64,000 nucleotides of DNA from the NCBI RefSeq assembly GCF_963675635.1, contig NZ_OY776488.1, positions 2,934,001-2,998,000 of the forward strand, in the 5' to 3' direction. Below, one piece after another: positions 9,140 to 18,361 of this stretch (position 1 is its first letter; each line of letters begins with the position of its first letter). Both the position numbers and the translations under genes were made by a program. The DNA is from an uncultured Pseudodesulfovibrio sp. (GTDB taxonomy: Bacteria; Desulfobacterota; Desulfovibrionia; Desulfovibrionales; Desulfovibrionaceae). The notes under the pieces are model-generated. The model searched no databases, was not told where the DNA came from, and worked only from the letters and a program-made list of their open reading frames with translations.

Positions 9140-9637
9140 ATGAAATTAGAAATATGTACGTGGCCTGATGAAGTTTTGGCGGCTCAAGCCAAAATCCTTG
9201 AAGAGGTCACTCCCGAGTTGAAAGAACTCATCGAAAATATGATCGAAACCATGTACGAATCTGACGGTGTGGGTCTTGCGGCTCCACAGGTTGGCGAGTC
9301 CATTCGGCTCATCTGCGTGGATCAGACCGGTCCTAAGGTGCGTGGTGATCTGCGTGTGCTCATCAATCCGGAGATCGTGGAATGTGACGGCGAAGTGGAC
9401 TCCGAAGAAGGGTGCTTGAGCTGTCCCGAGTTGTCTGTCAAAGTCAAGCGGTCTGAGCATGTCGTGTGCAAGGCTCTGGACCAGGACGGCAAGGAAGTGG
9501 TCATTAATACCGCAGGATTCCTGGCCATTATATTGCAGCATGAAATCGATCACCTCGACGGCGTGACCCTGGCTGATCGCGCCGGTCGTTTGAAGAAAGC
9601 CATGTATAGAAAGAAGGCCCTCAAGTGGAAGAGTTAA
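9140..9637 (+). CDS. def: Peptide deformylase
   Basis: Removes the N-formyl group from nascent proteins. All three motifs are present: GVGLAAPQ at 43-50, EGCLSCPEL with the metal-ligand Cys92, and HEIDHLDG with His134, His138 and the catalytic Glu135. The length of 165 residues is typical. The GGAGG ribosome site, seven bases before the ATG, is contributed by the end of the dispersed repeat. It overlaps fmt by 13 bases, so the two formylation-cycle genes form one translationally linked unit. Confidence 0.95.
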   Translation: MKLEICTWPDEVLAAQAKILEEVTPELKELIENMIETMYESDGVGLAAPQVGESIRLICVDQTGPKVRGDLRVLINPEIVECDGEVDSEEGCLSCPELSVKVKRSEHVVCKALDQDGKEVVINTAGFLAIILQHEIDHLDGVTLADRAGRLKKAMYRKKALKWKS

Positions 9638-10626
9638 GCAACAGTTCGAATTCCTCGGAGTCATGGGGTGCGGTCAATTTAAAGCCTCTGCGCACGGTGT
9701 TTATGGGTACACCGGATTTTGCGGCTGAAGCCCTGAGCATTCTGCTTGCCTTTGACGCCGCCGAGGTTGTCGGTGTGTATACCCAGCCCGATCGTCCGTG
9801 TGGTCGTGGCAGGCAGTGCAAGCCCTCCGCGGTGAAGACCGTGGCGCTGGAAAACGATATTCCCGTGTTTCAGCCTGAAAATTTCAAGGAACAGAAGGCT
9901 GTCGACGAACTGGCAGCACTCAAGCCGGATGTGTTGGTGGTGGCCGCCTATGGGCTGATTCTGCCTCAGGTCGTGCTTGATATTCCGACTATTCTTCCGC
10001 TCAACATCCATGCCTCTCTTTTGCCTCAATGGCGTGGCGCAGCCCCGATTCAGCGGGCCATTGAGAACGGTGATGTGGTGACCGGCATTTCCATCATGAA
10101 GATGGAAGCCGGATTGGACACCGGCCCGGTCATGGTGCAGCGCGCCCTGCGCATAGGTCATAACGACCACGCCGGGACTATCCACGATGAGCTGGCCAAG
10201 CTCGGCGGTATCTGTATCTGCGAAGCCATGGCTCGGTTGCAGACCGGAGCCTATGATCTCAAGGAACAGGATAACGAGCACGCCACCTATGCCAAGAAGC
10301 TGGAGAAGAAGGAAGGCGAAATTGATTGGAACCGTCCGGTCGCGGTCATCCACAACCAGATTCGCGCCATGTATCCGTGGCCCGGCGCTTTTTTTGATTG
10401 GAACAATTCGGACGGTAAAGCCATTCGACTGAATGTTGCACCGGGCGAAGCGTCCGAGGAGTCCGCCCCCAATGTGGAGCCGGGAACCATCCTTGGCGAA
10501 ATGGACGGTAAGCTCGCGATTGTGGCAGCGGATAAAATTTATCTGACCCCGGAAGTGAAGCCTCAGGGCAAGAAAGCCATGGACGCCACAGCCTTTACCT
10601 GTGGATATATGAAGGAATGCAAATAG
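9625..10626 (+). CDS. fmt: Methionyl-tRNA formyltransferase
   Basis: Adds formyl from 10-formyl-THF to initiator Met-tRNA. The N-terminal domain has VFMGTPDFAA near 25, the catalytic region N-x-H-ASLLPQWRGAAPIQRAI near 130 and D162-type DTG (GLDTGPVM) near 165. The C-terminal OB domain includes YPWPGAFFDW. The start is a GTG inside the end of def, because no other start codon precedes the first strand in frame; the resulting 333 residues include about 20 extra N-terminal ones compared with E. coli. The DUF116 gene follows 10 bases later. Confidence 0.94.
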   Translation: MEELSNSSNSSESWGAVNLKPLRTVFMGTPDFAAEALSILLAFDAAEVVGVYTQPDRPCGRGRQCKPSAVKTVALENDIPVFQPENFKEQKAVDELAALKPDVLVVAAYGLILPQVVLDIPTILPLNIHASLLPQWRGAAPIQRAIENGDVVTGISIMKMEAGLDTGPVMVQRALRIGHNDHAGTIHDELAKLGGICICEAMARLQTGAYDLKEQDNEHATYAKKLEKKEGEIDWNRPVAVIHNQIRAMYPWPGAFFDWNNSDGKAIRLNVAPGEASEESAPNVEPGTILGEMDGKLAIVAADKIYLTPEVKPQGKKAMDATAFTCGYMKECK

Positions 10627-10636
10627 AGGACGCGGC

Positions 10637-11476
10637 ATGAGTCAGTTCCGGTCCACACGCAAGGCGCGTAAGCGTCTCTTTATCGGCCTGATAAGCTGCG
10701 CCTGTCTGTTGGTCTGTCTTTTTCTTGCGGCCTTGTGGGTGGTTCCGTATGTGGGGCTTGAAAATATCCACCCCGCTGCCAAATGGGTGCTGGGCGGGGT
10801 GCTCACCGGGCTGATCGGTGTGGTCTGTGTCGCCTATTGGGGCCTGTTCCTGAATATCGTCACCAAGAAGCCACTCCCGGGAGCCAAGCGGTTTCGCGGC
10901 CTGACAATCAAGCTTTTTCTGCCGCTCATGGTCCTTCTTGGTCGCTTGTTCGGGATTGACAAGGAATCGATCCGGTTGTCGTTTATTACAGTGAACAACG
11001 AACTGGTGCTGGCCGAAGCGGGCCGGTATGCCCCTGACAGGATTCTTTTGCTCATGCCGCACTGTCTGCAAAACTCCCGGTGCGACAAACGGCTGACCTA
11101 CGACATCAACAATTGCGAGCGGTGCGGTAAATGCCCAATCGCCGGACTGCTCGGTCTGCATGACAAATACGGTGTGAATCTGGCCGTTGCCACAGGCGGG
11201 ACCATTGCCCGTCGCATCGTGGTGCAACTCAGACCCCGAATGATAATTGCCGTGGCCTGCCATCGAGATCTTTCGAGTGGTATTCAGGACACCTATCCGT
11301 TGCCCGTGTATGGAGTGCTTAACCAGCGGCCTAACGGACCGTGTCTGGATACCCTTGTGGCTTTGGACGAGGTGGAGCATATGCTCCAGCGGTTTATTGA
11401 TGTTGACCAGCTTACAGGCAAGATCGTCGGAAGCGGAAAGACCATCTCGACCGGGCAGGCAGCCAAGTCTTCATGA
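10637..11476 (+). CDS. DUF116 family membrane-anchored protein
   Basis: A 279-residue DUF116 protein. Two membrane helices come first (about 14-38 and 46-75). A soluble domain follows with many conserved cysteines: MPHCLQNSRC, then NNCERCGKCPI, plus ATGGTIARRIV, VACHRDLSSGI and GVLNQRPNGPC. The cysteine pattern suggests a metal or Fe-S site. Homologues commonly sit beside fmt in anaerobes, and here it follows fmt by 10 bases with GAGGACG as ribosome site. The biochemical function is unknown to me; a link to formyl-Met or folate metabolism is only contextual. Confidence 0.8.
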   Translation: MSQFRSTRKARKRLFIGLISCACLLVCLFLAALWVVPYVGLENIHPAAKWVLGGVLTGLIGVVCVAYWGLFLNIVTKKPLPGAKRFRGLTIKLFLPLMVLLGRLFGIDKESIRLSFITVNNELVLAEAGRYAPDRILLLMPHCLQNSRCDKRLTYDINNCERCGKCPIAGLLGLHDKYGVNLAVATGGTIARRIVVQLRPRMIIAVACHRDLSSGIQDTYPLPVYGVLNQRPNGPCLDTLVALDEVEHMLQRFIDVDQLTGKIVGSGKTISTGQAAKSS

Positions 11477-11550
11477 TGCCGCAACCGAGGGGGCGGCATG
11501 ATAGCACATCCTTTACAAGTCGCATCAAATGCGCTCAAAATGGGCCTCAA

Positions 11551-12093
11551 ATGAAAAGAGTTCTTCTTCACATATGTTGTGGTCCGTGTTCCATTACCAC
11601 CATTAAAACCCTGCAGGATCAGGGGCATGATGTGACTGGCCTGTTCTACAACCCGAACATTCACCCCTTGATGGAATATGTGAAACGGCGTGATGGCTGC
11701 CTGGAAGTTGCAGGGAAGCTCGGTATAAACATCATCGTCAAAGATAACGAGTATGTCCCTCAGGAGTGGTTTCGCAGTGTGGCTTATCGCGAAAACAATC
11801 GCTGTTTTCACTGCTATGCGGGCCGCATGGAACGTACTTCACAGATTGCCAGGAAAGGTGGGTTCGATTTCTTTACCACCACGCTGCTGTATTCCAAATA
11901 TCAGAAGCATGACGATATCTCGAAGTTGGGGCAGGATCTTCAGTCCGAGAAAACGCGCTTTCTGTATCATGATTTTCGTGAAGGCTGGCAGGATGGTATT
12001 GAAACCTCCAAGCAATGGGGGATTTATCGCCAACAGTATTGCGGTTGTCTCTATAGCGAGAATGAGCGCTATCAGCGGGAACTCGGGAAATAG
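11551..12093 (+). CDS. queH: Epoxyqueuosine reductase QueH
   Basis: The QueH (DUF208) enzyme performs the last step of queuosine synthesis in tRNA and replaces the cobalamin-dependent QueG. Ligand cysteines are visible in HICCGPC (9, 10, 13), CFHCYAGRM near 86 and YCGCLYS near 163. A Tyr-rich LLYSKYQ segment is also typical. The frame opens earlier, but the family begins at MKRVLLHICCGPC, so that ATG was used although its ribosome site is weak. It is 180 residues long and is followed after 2 bases by a membrane protein gene, apparently in one operon with hemW. Confidence 0.92.
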   Translation: MKRVLLHICCGPCSITTIKTLQDQGHDVTGLFYNPNIHPLMEYVKRRDGCLEVAGKLGINIIVKDNEYVPQEWFRSVAYRENNRCFHCYAGRMERTSQIARKGGFDFFTTTLLYSKYQKHDDISKLGQDLQSEKTRFLYHDFREGWQDGIETSKQWGIYRQQYCGCLYSENERYQRELGK

Positions 12094-12095
12094 CC

Positions 12096-12452
12096 ATGCG
12101 CAGAGTATTCGACATCGTCTTCCGGCGTGACATCGTGATTGTCGTATTCATGATTCTCAAGGCCATTGCTGCAATCTTCACCGGGCTGACCGTTGGTTCC
12201 AACGAAGTGTGGGGTATTGGAATTCTTGCTGTGTTGACCTATGGGGTCATCGCCTGGTTCGCCTATAAGCGACGGGTCATTTCCATTTGGGCCTTGTCCG
12301 TCATCATGCTTTACGAAGGGGCTGGAACACTGCTCATGTCCTGGACATATTTTGGTTCGTCTCCGGCCTTGGCATCGCTCGGCTTTGTGGTTGGCGGTTA
12401 CCTTATCCTGGGTGGGTTGGTCGTGTTTGCAAGCCGTCACGGCCAAGGCTAA
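12096..12452 (+). CDS. Small four-helix membrane protein, unknown
   Basis: A 118-residue protein with four hydrophobic segments (about 12-32, 40-56, 64-83 and 90-111) joined by short basic loops. No catalytic motif is evident, and it resembles the small DUF2127-like or DoxX-like membrane proteins only in shape. It is packed tightly between queH (2 bases) and hemW (2 bases), so it is certainly transcribed with them. I do not recognise the family. Confidence 0.7.
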   Translation: MRRVFDIVFRRDIVIVVFMILKAIAAIFTGLTVGSNEVWGIGILAVLTYGVIAWFAYKRRVISIWALSVIMLYEGAGTLLMSWTYFGSSPALASLGFVVGGYLILGGLVVFASRHGQG

Positions 12453-12454
12453 CC

Positions 12455-13684
12455 ATGGGTAAAATCTACGGCGAAGGTGTCCCGGTTAAACCCGCATTCC
12501 CGGATGTCGACAGCAGGAAGAAGGGAATCAATCCCAATGGCAAGGGGCTCTATTTATATATCCACGTCCCGTTTTGCCGGAGTCGTTGTTCCTATTGCAA
12601 TTTTCACTCTCAGGCTTTCAATGATACCACTTTTGCATGGTATTATAAGTTGTTGCTCCAGGAAATTGCACTGTGGGGCCGACGGCTGAAGCGACCACAG
12701 TTGCGGACTATCTATTTTGGCGGCGGTACCCCGAGTCTTATTCCACTGAATCAGCTTGATCAGATCATGAAGACTCTCGACAAGCATTTCGTGTGGAGTG
12801 AAGGCATGGAGGTGACACTGGAGGCCAACCCGGATTCGGCACAGGACGTCAGTTATTTCAGGGGACTGCTTTCCATTGGGCTCAATCGTCTTTCTCTGGG
12901 AATGCAGAGTGTCAACGACCGGGATCTCCAAATCATGGGCAGACCCCATTCCGTCGGTATGACTATGCAGGCTTATTCAAGCGCCCGGCGGGCAGGTTTT
13001 GGTAATGTCGGACTGGATCTCATCTGGGGGTTGCCCGGCCAGCGACTCAAGGCGTGGCTGGATCAATTGAAAGTAGTGGCTGAAATGCGGCCTGAACACA
13101 TTTCTTCGTATAATCTGACTCTTGAGTCCGGCACGGTCATGGCCAAGCGGTGCGGTGAATCGGGTAACCTGGTCCTGCCTACGGATACAGAGCAGGGGCG
13201 TATGTTCATCTATGGCGCGGAATATCTCGAATCCATGGGATACATGCATTATGAAGTGTCGAATTTTGCGCGTATGGGGTTCATGTCCGTCCATAATTCC
13301 GGGTATTGGAGTGGTTCAGACTATCTCGGTCTTGGCCCGTCTGCTGTTTCTACCCTTGGTAAACGCCGGTTCACCACGCCTCGGTATATGGACGAGTATG
13401 ATGCCTATGTCCGGGGCGATATGGTGGGGAATGATTTCGAAGAGCTGACCGAGAAGGACCTGCTTGCAGAAATGATTATGCTGTCCCTGCGAACCAGTCG
13501 GGGGCTGGATCTCAAGGATTTCAGAGAACGGATCGGATATGATCTGGTGAAACGGCACGAACAGCTGATCTCGGCTCTGCATCGGGAGAATCTGGTGCGA
13601 ATCAATCAGGGGAAGCTCAGGCTGACCAAGAACGGTATGCTTGTGTCCAACGTCATCATTCAGCGACTTGCTTTCGGAGAATAA
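12455..13684 (+). CDS. hemW: Radical SAM heme chaperone HemW
   Basis: HemW family, 409 residues, formerly annotated as oxygen-independent coproporphyrinogen oxidase. The radical-SAM cluster motif is Cys41-x3-Cys45-x2-Cys48, followed by IYFGGGTPSLI near 88 and EANPDS near 125. It lacks the extra N-terminal Cys of true HemN. HemW binds heme and transfers it to respiratory cytochromes, relevant here because of cytochrome bd and the many c-type cytochromes of sulfate reducers. The true ATG is 2 bases after the preceding gene; a longer frame reading through that gene was disregarded. Confidence 0.9.
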   Translation: MGKIYGEGVPVKPAFPDVDSRKKGINPNGKGLYLYIHVPFCRSRCSYCNFHSQAFNDTTFAWYYKLLLQEIALWGRRLKRPQLRTIYFGGGTPSLIPLNQLDQIMKTLDKHFVWSEGMEVTLEANPDSAQDVSYFRGLLSIGLNRLSLGMQSVNDRDLQIMGRPHSVGMTMQAYSSARRAGFGNVGLDLIWGLPGQRLKAWLDQLKVVAEMRPEHISSYNLTLESGTVMAKRCGESGNLVLPTDTEQGRMFIYGAEYLESMGYMHYEVSNFARMGFMSVHNSGYWSGSDYLGLGPSAVSTLGKRRFTTPRYMDEYDAYVRGDMVGNDFEELTEKDLLAEMIMLSLRTSRGLDLKDFRERIGYDLVKRHEQLISALHRENLVRINQGKLRLTKNGMLVSNVIIQRLAFGE

Positions 13685-13700
13685 CAGGGAGGAATTCCTC

Positions 13701-14297
13701 ATGCCTCACTACATCGGCATTAATCATCTGGCCATGGTGACCGGCGACATGGACGGCACTATTCGGTTCTGGCGCGACCTGCTCGGCATGCGTCTGGTGG
13801 CCGGACTCGGTCGTCCAGGATATCGCCATTATTTTCTCGAAATTTCCGAACAGGACATGATCGCCTTTTTCGAGTGGCCGGATGTTCAACAGCTTGAGGA
13901 ACGCGATCACGGGTTTCCTGTCAAAGGGAAGGTCGCTTTTGATCATATATCCTTTGGTGTGGCCTCGGACGATGATCTGTGGGAAATCAAGGACAAGCTG
14001 GAAGCTGCTGATTTCTGGTGTTCCGAAGTGGTGGACCATGGGTTTATTCATTCAATCTATGCCTTTGACCCAAATAATATCCCTATAGAATTCAGTGCGC
14101 CAGTGAGAGGCGTGGACCTGCGAAAGACCCCTATCATGGCGGATTCAGACCCCAGTGTAGAAGCTCGAAAGGGTGCTGAAATGCAACCCGGTGTCTGGCC
14201 TGCGGTCATACACCCGACTCCTGCTGACGAACGTGACGTGTACGAAGGGGAAGGTCGGAAAGTGGTGGAAGCATTACGGGAAAGGAACGAGGAATAG
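13701..14297 (+). CDS. VOC superfamily (glyoxalase/dioxygenase-like) protein
   Basis: A 198-residue protein with paired beta-alpha-beta-beta-beta units. It begins with INHLAMVTGDMDGTIRFWRDLLGMRLV, a classic VOC opening in which His10 would be a metal ligand. Further ligands are likely in FDHISFG near 80 and in the PIEFSAP strand near 132. The C-terminal 60 residues (MADSDPSVEARKGAEMQPGVWP) extend past the core. GGGAGG stands well placed before the ATG. It is the last gene of the def-to-hemW run, ended by a hairpin terminator. The substrate is unknown. Confidence 0.8.
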   Translation: MPHYIGINHLAMVTGDMDGTIRFWRDLLGMRLVAGLGRPGYRHYFLEISEQDMIAFFEWPDVQQLEERDHGFPVKGKVAFDHISFGVASDDDLWEIKDKLEAADFWCSEVVDHGFIHSIYAFDPNNIPIEFSAPVRGVDLRKTPIMADSDPSVEARKGAEMQPGVWPAVIHPTPADERDVYEGEGRKVVEALRERNEE

Positions 14298-14341
14298 CCT
14301 AGGCGTTGTCCTGTGATGCCGCTGGACTGCCAACCACCCTG

Positions 14342-14368
14342 AAGCCAACCAATGCCGGTTGGCTTTTC
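14342..14368 (+). terminator. Terminator after the VOC gene
   Basis: AAGCCAACC pairs with GGTTGGCTT around a six-base loop, followed by TTCTTTT. Confidence 0.75.
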
Positions 14369-14491
14369 TTTTGCCTTGTGTGCAGACAATGTTGATTTGA
14401 AACTGAGCGCGTGATAATGAGGTAAAGCTTAAAATAGGATTGTGATTGGTGGGTGTCAATGTGTAACAGTTAGTTTTTTCAGGAGAAAGCC

Positions 14492-15706
14492 ATGACGATT
14501 CGTCTTTGTCGTCCTTTGATTTTGAGTCTGGTTGTCGTGTTTTCTTGTCTCATGCCAATCATGACCGCTCACGCTCAAAACGGCGGTGGCGGAGGAGGAG
14601 GGGGCGGCGGTGGTGGAAGTGATGGCTCCGCTCTTTCCGGCAGTAGCAGCACTTTTACGTATTTCGATACAGTACCGGTGGATTCTTTGGAGACCTTTCT
14701 GGATTTGAACAAGGAACTGGGTATTGATGTCGTTGAATGGTCTGTTGTCTGGCAGGACGAATATGACATGAAGGTTCGGCTGGTCTGTCGCTTCGGCCCT
14801 TCAGAATTGACCTACAAACCGACCATGCCGCCGGGATTTGAGGATGAAGAGGATACGGATATAGAAAAGGATGATGAGAAGAAATCCGACGAGGATGAAA
14901 TGGACACGAAGAAGGCGGCTGACGAAGAGACGGTCGATTCCGATGATGCCGACACGACCGAGATTGACACGGCTGATGCAGATGTTGCTGATACGGAAGC
15001 AGAGGTGGCATCGAACGAAGCCGACACGCCGGAGACTGTTGATTTGACCAGCATGGATATGATCGATCAAAGCTACGACTATGCAACCCAGCAGCAGGAT
15101 CAGATTGCCGGACAGAGCACGCAGCTTCGCGATCTTGATGAGTTTTCCCAGACTCGCTACACGCCCTTGAGCGACACGGTGGAAGCGAGTCTTGTCAATC
15201 TGCCGGACGAATGGAGTCGTGGAGTGCTGCGGGAACGGATGCGCAGTGATCCGGTTCCCTGGACCGAAAACCGGATTCGCAGTGCTGTTCAGGATATGAA
15301 CCAGATGGACTTTAATAATCAGATGAGCTGGGGAAACATTAATCAGGATATTGAAAACACGCTTGGATATGTGGATTCGGCCGGTCAGTGGTCGCAATTC
15401 GCTCTGGGATTTGTTCCGGGAGTGGGCTGGGGCATTGGCACGGCTCTGGATGTGGCCCGGGCGGGTGCAGACGGCTATCGTGATGGGAAAAGCCTGGGTG
15501 ATACCATGTTCAATATGACTGTAGAAGGAGGGACCGGCCTTGCCCTGGGCCGTATGGGCGGCGGCAAGGCATGGAGTAACGCCATCGGAAAAACCGCAAA
15601 GGAAATAGGCACGCAAGGAGCCGTCAATCTTGGCTCAATGGCTACCAAGAGCGCGTGGAAGAATATGTGGCAAAGTCCGCCGTTAAGCAAATCTGTCATG
15701 AACTAG
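14492..15706 (+). CDS. Secreted low-complexity protein with Gly tract and acidic linker
   Basis: 404 residues. A signal peptide (about 1-29, cleaving after AHA) is followed by an uninterrupted 12-glycine tract. A small folded segment comes next (about 50-108, including DLNKELGIDVVEWSVVW). Residues 110-185 are almost entirely Asp, Glu, Thr and Ala. The C-terminal third ends in a glycine-rich hydrophobic helix pair (GFVPGVGWGIGTALDVARAG, about 310-350), reminiscent of pre-toxin or spacer segments in polymorphic secreted proteins. AGGAGA precedes the ATG. A lipoprotein gene follows after 17 bases, likely a functional partner. No enzymatic domain is recognised. Confidence 0.7.
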   Translation: MTIRLCRPLILSLVVVFSCLMPIMTAHAQNGGGGGGGGGGGGSDGSALSGSSSTFTYFDTVPVDSLETFLDLNKELGIDVVEWSVVWQDEYDMKVRLVCRFGPSELTYKPTMPPGFEDEEDTDIEKDDEKKSDEDEMDTKKAADEETVDSDDADTTEIDTADADVADTEAEVASNEADTPETVDLTSMDMIDQSYDYATQQQDQIAGQSTQLRDLDEFSQTRYTPLSDTVEASLVNLPDEWSRGVLRERMRSDPVPWTENRIRSAVQDMNQMDFNNQMSWGNINQDIENTLGYVDSAGQWSQFALGFVPGVGWGIGTALDVARAGADGYRDGKSLGDTMFNMTVEGGTGLALGRMGGGKAWSNAIGKTAKEIGTQGAVNLGSMATKSAWKNMWQSPPLSKSVMN

Positions 15707-15723
15707 GGTCGGGAGAAGATGCT

Positions 15724-16617
15724 ATGAAAATTCGTGCACTGTATACATTGTTGGCTCTGGTCCTTGTCGTCGGATTGGCAGGCTGCAAGGCCGGGAGCAT
15801 GACGCAGTCAACCGTCGAGCTTCCCCCTGTTAAATCCATTCAGGAGTCTGATCTGTCCGATGATCAACTTCTGGCCCTGGCGGCGGTGGTGAACCGTATG
15901 CGCGGCAGGCCGAACCTTGAGAATGCAGTCTTTGACCCGGATCAGGACATGATGATCAGCGAATCGGGCTTCAGCTATGATAATATGGAGTTGACCAATA
16001 CTATTCTGCTTGGCGCGGAAAGCGTGAAGCTTGCTGACGGGAAGTTCTCTTCGGTTCTTGAAGGGTTGTTCCTTTTCAGGGACGATTTGGGTCGTCGAGC
16101 CGGGGCACGTTTTGCCGTGAAATATTACACCCTTCCGGCTAAGGGTGTTCTCATCAGCGATGCAAGGGTTTCTCCGGAAGGCATCGCCTATCCAAAGGTC
16201 GAAGTGTATACCGTATTGCAGTCTGCTATCGATATAACCACTGTCAAATTCGACAACTATGAAACACTGTACCGGACGGTGGTCGAAAAGTCGTTTCCTA
16301 TGACTTTCACGTCGGCAGACGAGAGACAGTATGGTGACAAAGGCAAATATCTGGTCTTCGTCTTCTGCAAGGATCGCGTTTCTCCCATGGCGGACTTCAA
16401 GATTGAGGGCACTCCTAAGATCAAGTCGTTGTATGCAAACATCAACGGATGGCCAGTGGGCGTATTCGGGGCAAAATTCAAACCGGGAAGCCCTATGTCG
16501 AAATTTAAGTTTACCGTCACGTACAACCCTGCGCCGGACAGCGGCGGTTCCACTGTTGTTGTCGGCAGATTTGAGAACAAATTGTATCAACAGGAAGAGA
16601 AAACAGCCTCCAATTAG
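15724..16617 (+). CDS. Lipoprotein partner of the secreted low-complexity protein
   Basis: A 297-residue lipoprotein with signal MKIRALYTLLALVLVVGLAGC, so Cys21 is the lipidated residue. The rest is a soluble, beta-rich periplasmic or outer-membrane-attached protein without a recognised domain. It has only one other cysteine. GGGAGAAG precedes the ATG; a longer frame reaching back into the upstream gene was disregarded because the signal peptide defines the start. Spacing to the upstream secreted protein is 17 bases and a terminator follows, so the pair is a two-gene operon. Confidence 0.72.
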   Translation: MKIRALYTLLALVLVVGLAGCKAGSMTQSTVELPPVKSIQESDLSDDQLLALAAVVNRMRGRPNLENAVFDPDQDMMISESGFSYDNMELTNTILLGAESVKLADGKFSSVLEGLFLFRDDLGRRAGARFAVKYYTLPAKGVLISDARVSPEGIAYPKVEVYTVLQSAIDITTVKFDNYETLYRTVVEKSFPMTFTSADERQYGDKGKYLVFVFCKDRVSPMADFKIEGTPKIKSLYANINGWPVGVFGAKFKPGSPMSKFKFTVTYNPAPDSGGSTVVVGRFENKLYQQEEKTASN

Positions 16618-16634
16618 GCTGTTTCAAAATGATG

Positions 16635-16670
16635 AAAAAGCCCTGCTGAGTGAGTCTGGCAGGGCTTTTC
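16635..16670 (+). terminator. Terminator after the lipoprotein
   Basis: AAAAGCCCTGC pairs with GCAGGGCTTTT around a 12-base loop. Confidence 0.8.
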
Positions 16671-16760
16671 CCGTTTTCGGTGTAGCTTGGCGGGGAACCT
16701 TCGTCTTCTGGCTCTTCTCAATGAAATAGTATACTCCGGTGTTCCCCAAAAGGAGACCCT

Positions 16761-17489
16761 GTGCCAGAACATGACTGTACCATTTATTTTGAGTCACCTT
16801 GCCGTATGGCGTCCTTCATTCGCCGTATAAAAAGGTTCACCGTGGATGCTGAAGCGCTTACCGGATCGGATGCCGGGGAAGTGCTCAAGGCGCATACCAA
16901 TAATACGGGGGCCATGCTCGGTCTGCTCCGGCCGGGGGCGACAGCGTTGCTCTCTCCGGCAGCCAATCCCGACAGGAAACTCAAATATACACTGGAGGGG
17001 CTGGACCTCGCCGGAACCATGGTCGGTGTGAATACGCTCACTCCCAACAGGATGCTCTATCGGGCCTGGGAAACCGGAGCCATACCTGAATTGGATGGAT
17101 ACGATCACTTCAGGAAGGAAGCCAAAGTGGGTCAGAGTCGTCTTGATGCTTTTCTGTCAGGTGAACGCGGAGACCTCTGGGTGGAGTGCAAAAACGTCAC
17201 CATGGTCGAGGATTGTGTCGCCTGTTTTCCTGATGCGGTTACCGAGCGGGGCCAGAAGCACCTGCGGGAACTGATGGCGTTGGCCGAGACCGGGGCGCGG
17301 GTCGCTCTTTTCTTCCTGATTCAGCGGCCTGACGGCGACTGCTTCGGACCGGCGGATGTCGTCGACCCGGTGTATGCGGAATTGTTTTACGAGGCGATGG
17401 ACAAAGGCGTCGAAGCATGGCCGTACGTGGCGCATGTGGATGAGTACGGCATTACTTTGGGGCGTCGACTTTCCGTGGTAATGCCATGA
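16761..17489 (+). CDS. sfsA: SfsA family protein
   Basis: SfsA (sugar fermentation stimulation family), 242 residues, nucleic-acid binding with a nuclease-like fold. Typical signatures are HTNNTGAMLGLLRPG near 46, VGVNTLTPNRM near 88, and the PD-(D/E)xK-like segment LWVECKNVTMV near 138 followed by FPDAVTERGQKHLREL. Start is a GTG six bases after AAAAGGAG. The downstream EamA transporter starts inside its stop codon (ATGA), so they are translationally coupled. The physiological role of the family is poorly defined. Confidence 0.9.
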   Translation: MPEHDCTIYFESPCRMASFIRRIKRFTVDAEALTGSDAGEVLKAHTNNTGAMLGLLRPGATALLSPAANPDRKLKYTLEGLDLAGTMVGVNTLTPNRMLYRAWETGAIPELDGYDHFRKEAKVGQSRLDAFLSGERGDLWVECKNVTMVEDCVACFPDAVTERGQKHLRELMALAETGARVALFFLIQRPDGDCFGPADVVDPVYAELFYEAMDKGVEAWPYVAHVDEYGITLGRRLSVVMP

Positions 17490-18361
17490 TTGGGCTTTTG
17501 ATCGGCGCGATCATTATCAGTTTTTCTCCCGTCATGGTGGTGCTGGCTGGGCTGCCTCCGGAAGTGGCTGCATTTTATAGGCTGTTTGGCGGTGGACTCG
17601 GCTTGCTTGTAGTACTTGCCAAACAGGGCAAGTTGAAGCTTTTTACCCCGCATGTCTTGAAATGGGGCCTTTTCGGCGGAGTGTTCTTTGCCGGAGATTT
17701 TACCTTCTGGCATAGATCCATCGGTTATGTGGGGCCGGGACTGTCCACCATGCTCGGCTCTTTTCAGATTATTCCCCTGGCATTGGTGTCCGCGCTGTTT
17801 TTCAAGGAACGACTATCCCCCAAGCTGATTATCGGTATCCCTTTGGCCCTGATCGGCCTGTATCTGATGGTGGGCGTCCAGTGGGGAACATTCACTGCGG
17901 ATTATCAGATTGGTGTGATCTTCGGTCTGCTCGCCGCCTGTTTTTATGCCCTGTACCTGCTCAGCCTGAAATATGCTCTTGCCAGAGACAGGGCGGATAC
18001 AATGGTCATGGCTGCTGCCGTGGCCATTATTACCGGATTGCTGCAAGGTGGGTCGGCTTTGGCGCAGGGGGAGTCCTTTGGTATCCCCTCGCTTGAATCG
18101 CTGGTTGCCATTGTTACCCTTGCACTTGTCTGCCATGCCGTGGGATGGCTTCTTATCACGCAGGGCATTCGCACGGAACGGGGAGCCCTGGTCGGGTTGG
18201 TTCTGCTTCTTCAACCGATGCTGTCCTTTGTCTGGGATCTTCTGTTTTTCGACAAGCCAGTGGTTGTTGTGGAACTTGTCGGCGTGGGAGTCGCTCTGCT
18301 CGGTATCTACATAGGTTCACTGAAGAGCTGCAAAGAACAATCTTCGAAGTTGTTGAGCTAG
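17486..18361 (+). CDS. EamA/DMT-type metabolite transporter
   Basis: A 291-residue inner-membrane permease with ten predicted helices in two EamA repeats (about 1-130 and 145-285). The repeat signatures are GDFTFWHRSIGYVGPGLSTML in the first half and GALVGLVLLLQPMLSFVWDLLFF in the second. Drug/metabolite transporters of this class export amino acids, nucleosides or similar small molecules; the substrate cannot be predicted. The ATG overlaps the sfsA stop. A strong palindromic terminator follows directly. Confidence 0.85.
   Translation: MIGLLIGAIIISFSPVMVVLAGLPPEVAAFYRLFGGGLGLLVVLAKQGKLKLFTPHVLKWGLFGGVFFAGDFTFWHRSIGYVGPGLSTMLGSFQIIPLALVSALFFKERLSPKLIIGIPLALIGLYLMVGVQWGTFTADYQIGVIFGLLAACFYALYLLSLKYALARDRADTMVMAAAVAIITGLLQGGSALAQGESFGIPSLESLVAIVTLALVCHAVGWLLITQGIRTERGALVGLVLLLQPMLSFVWDLLFFDKPVVVVELVGVGVALLGIYIGSLKSCKEQSSKLLS

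Noticed and set aside
14580-14625. Gly-coding GGN run as a possible microsatellite outside genes
   Set aside because: It is in frame in the secreted protein and encodes its glycine tract.
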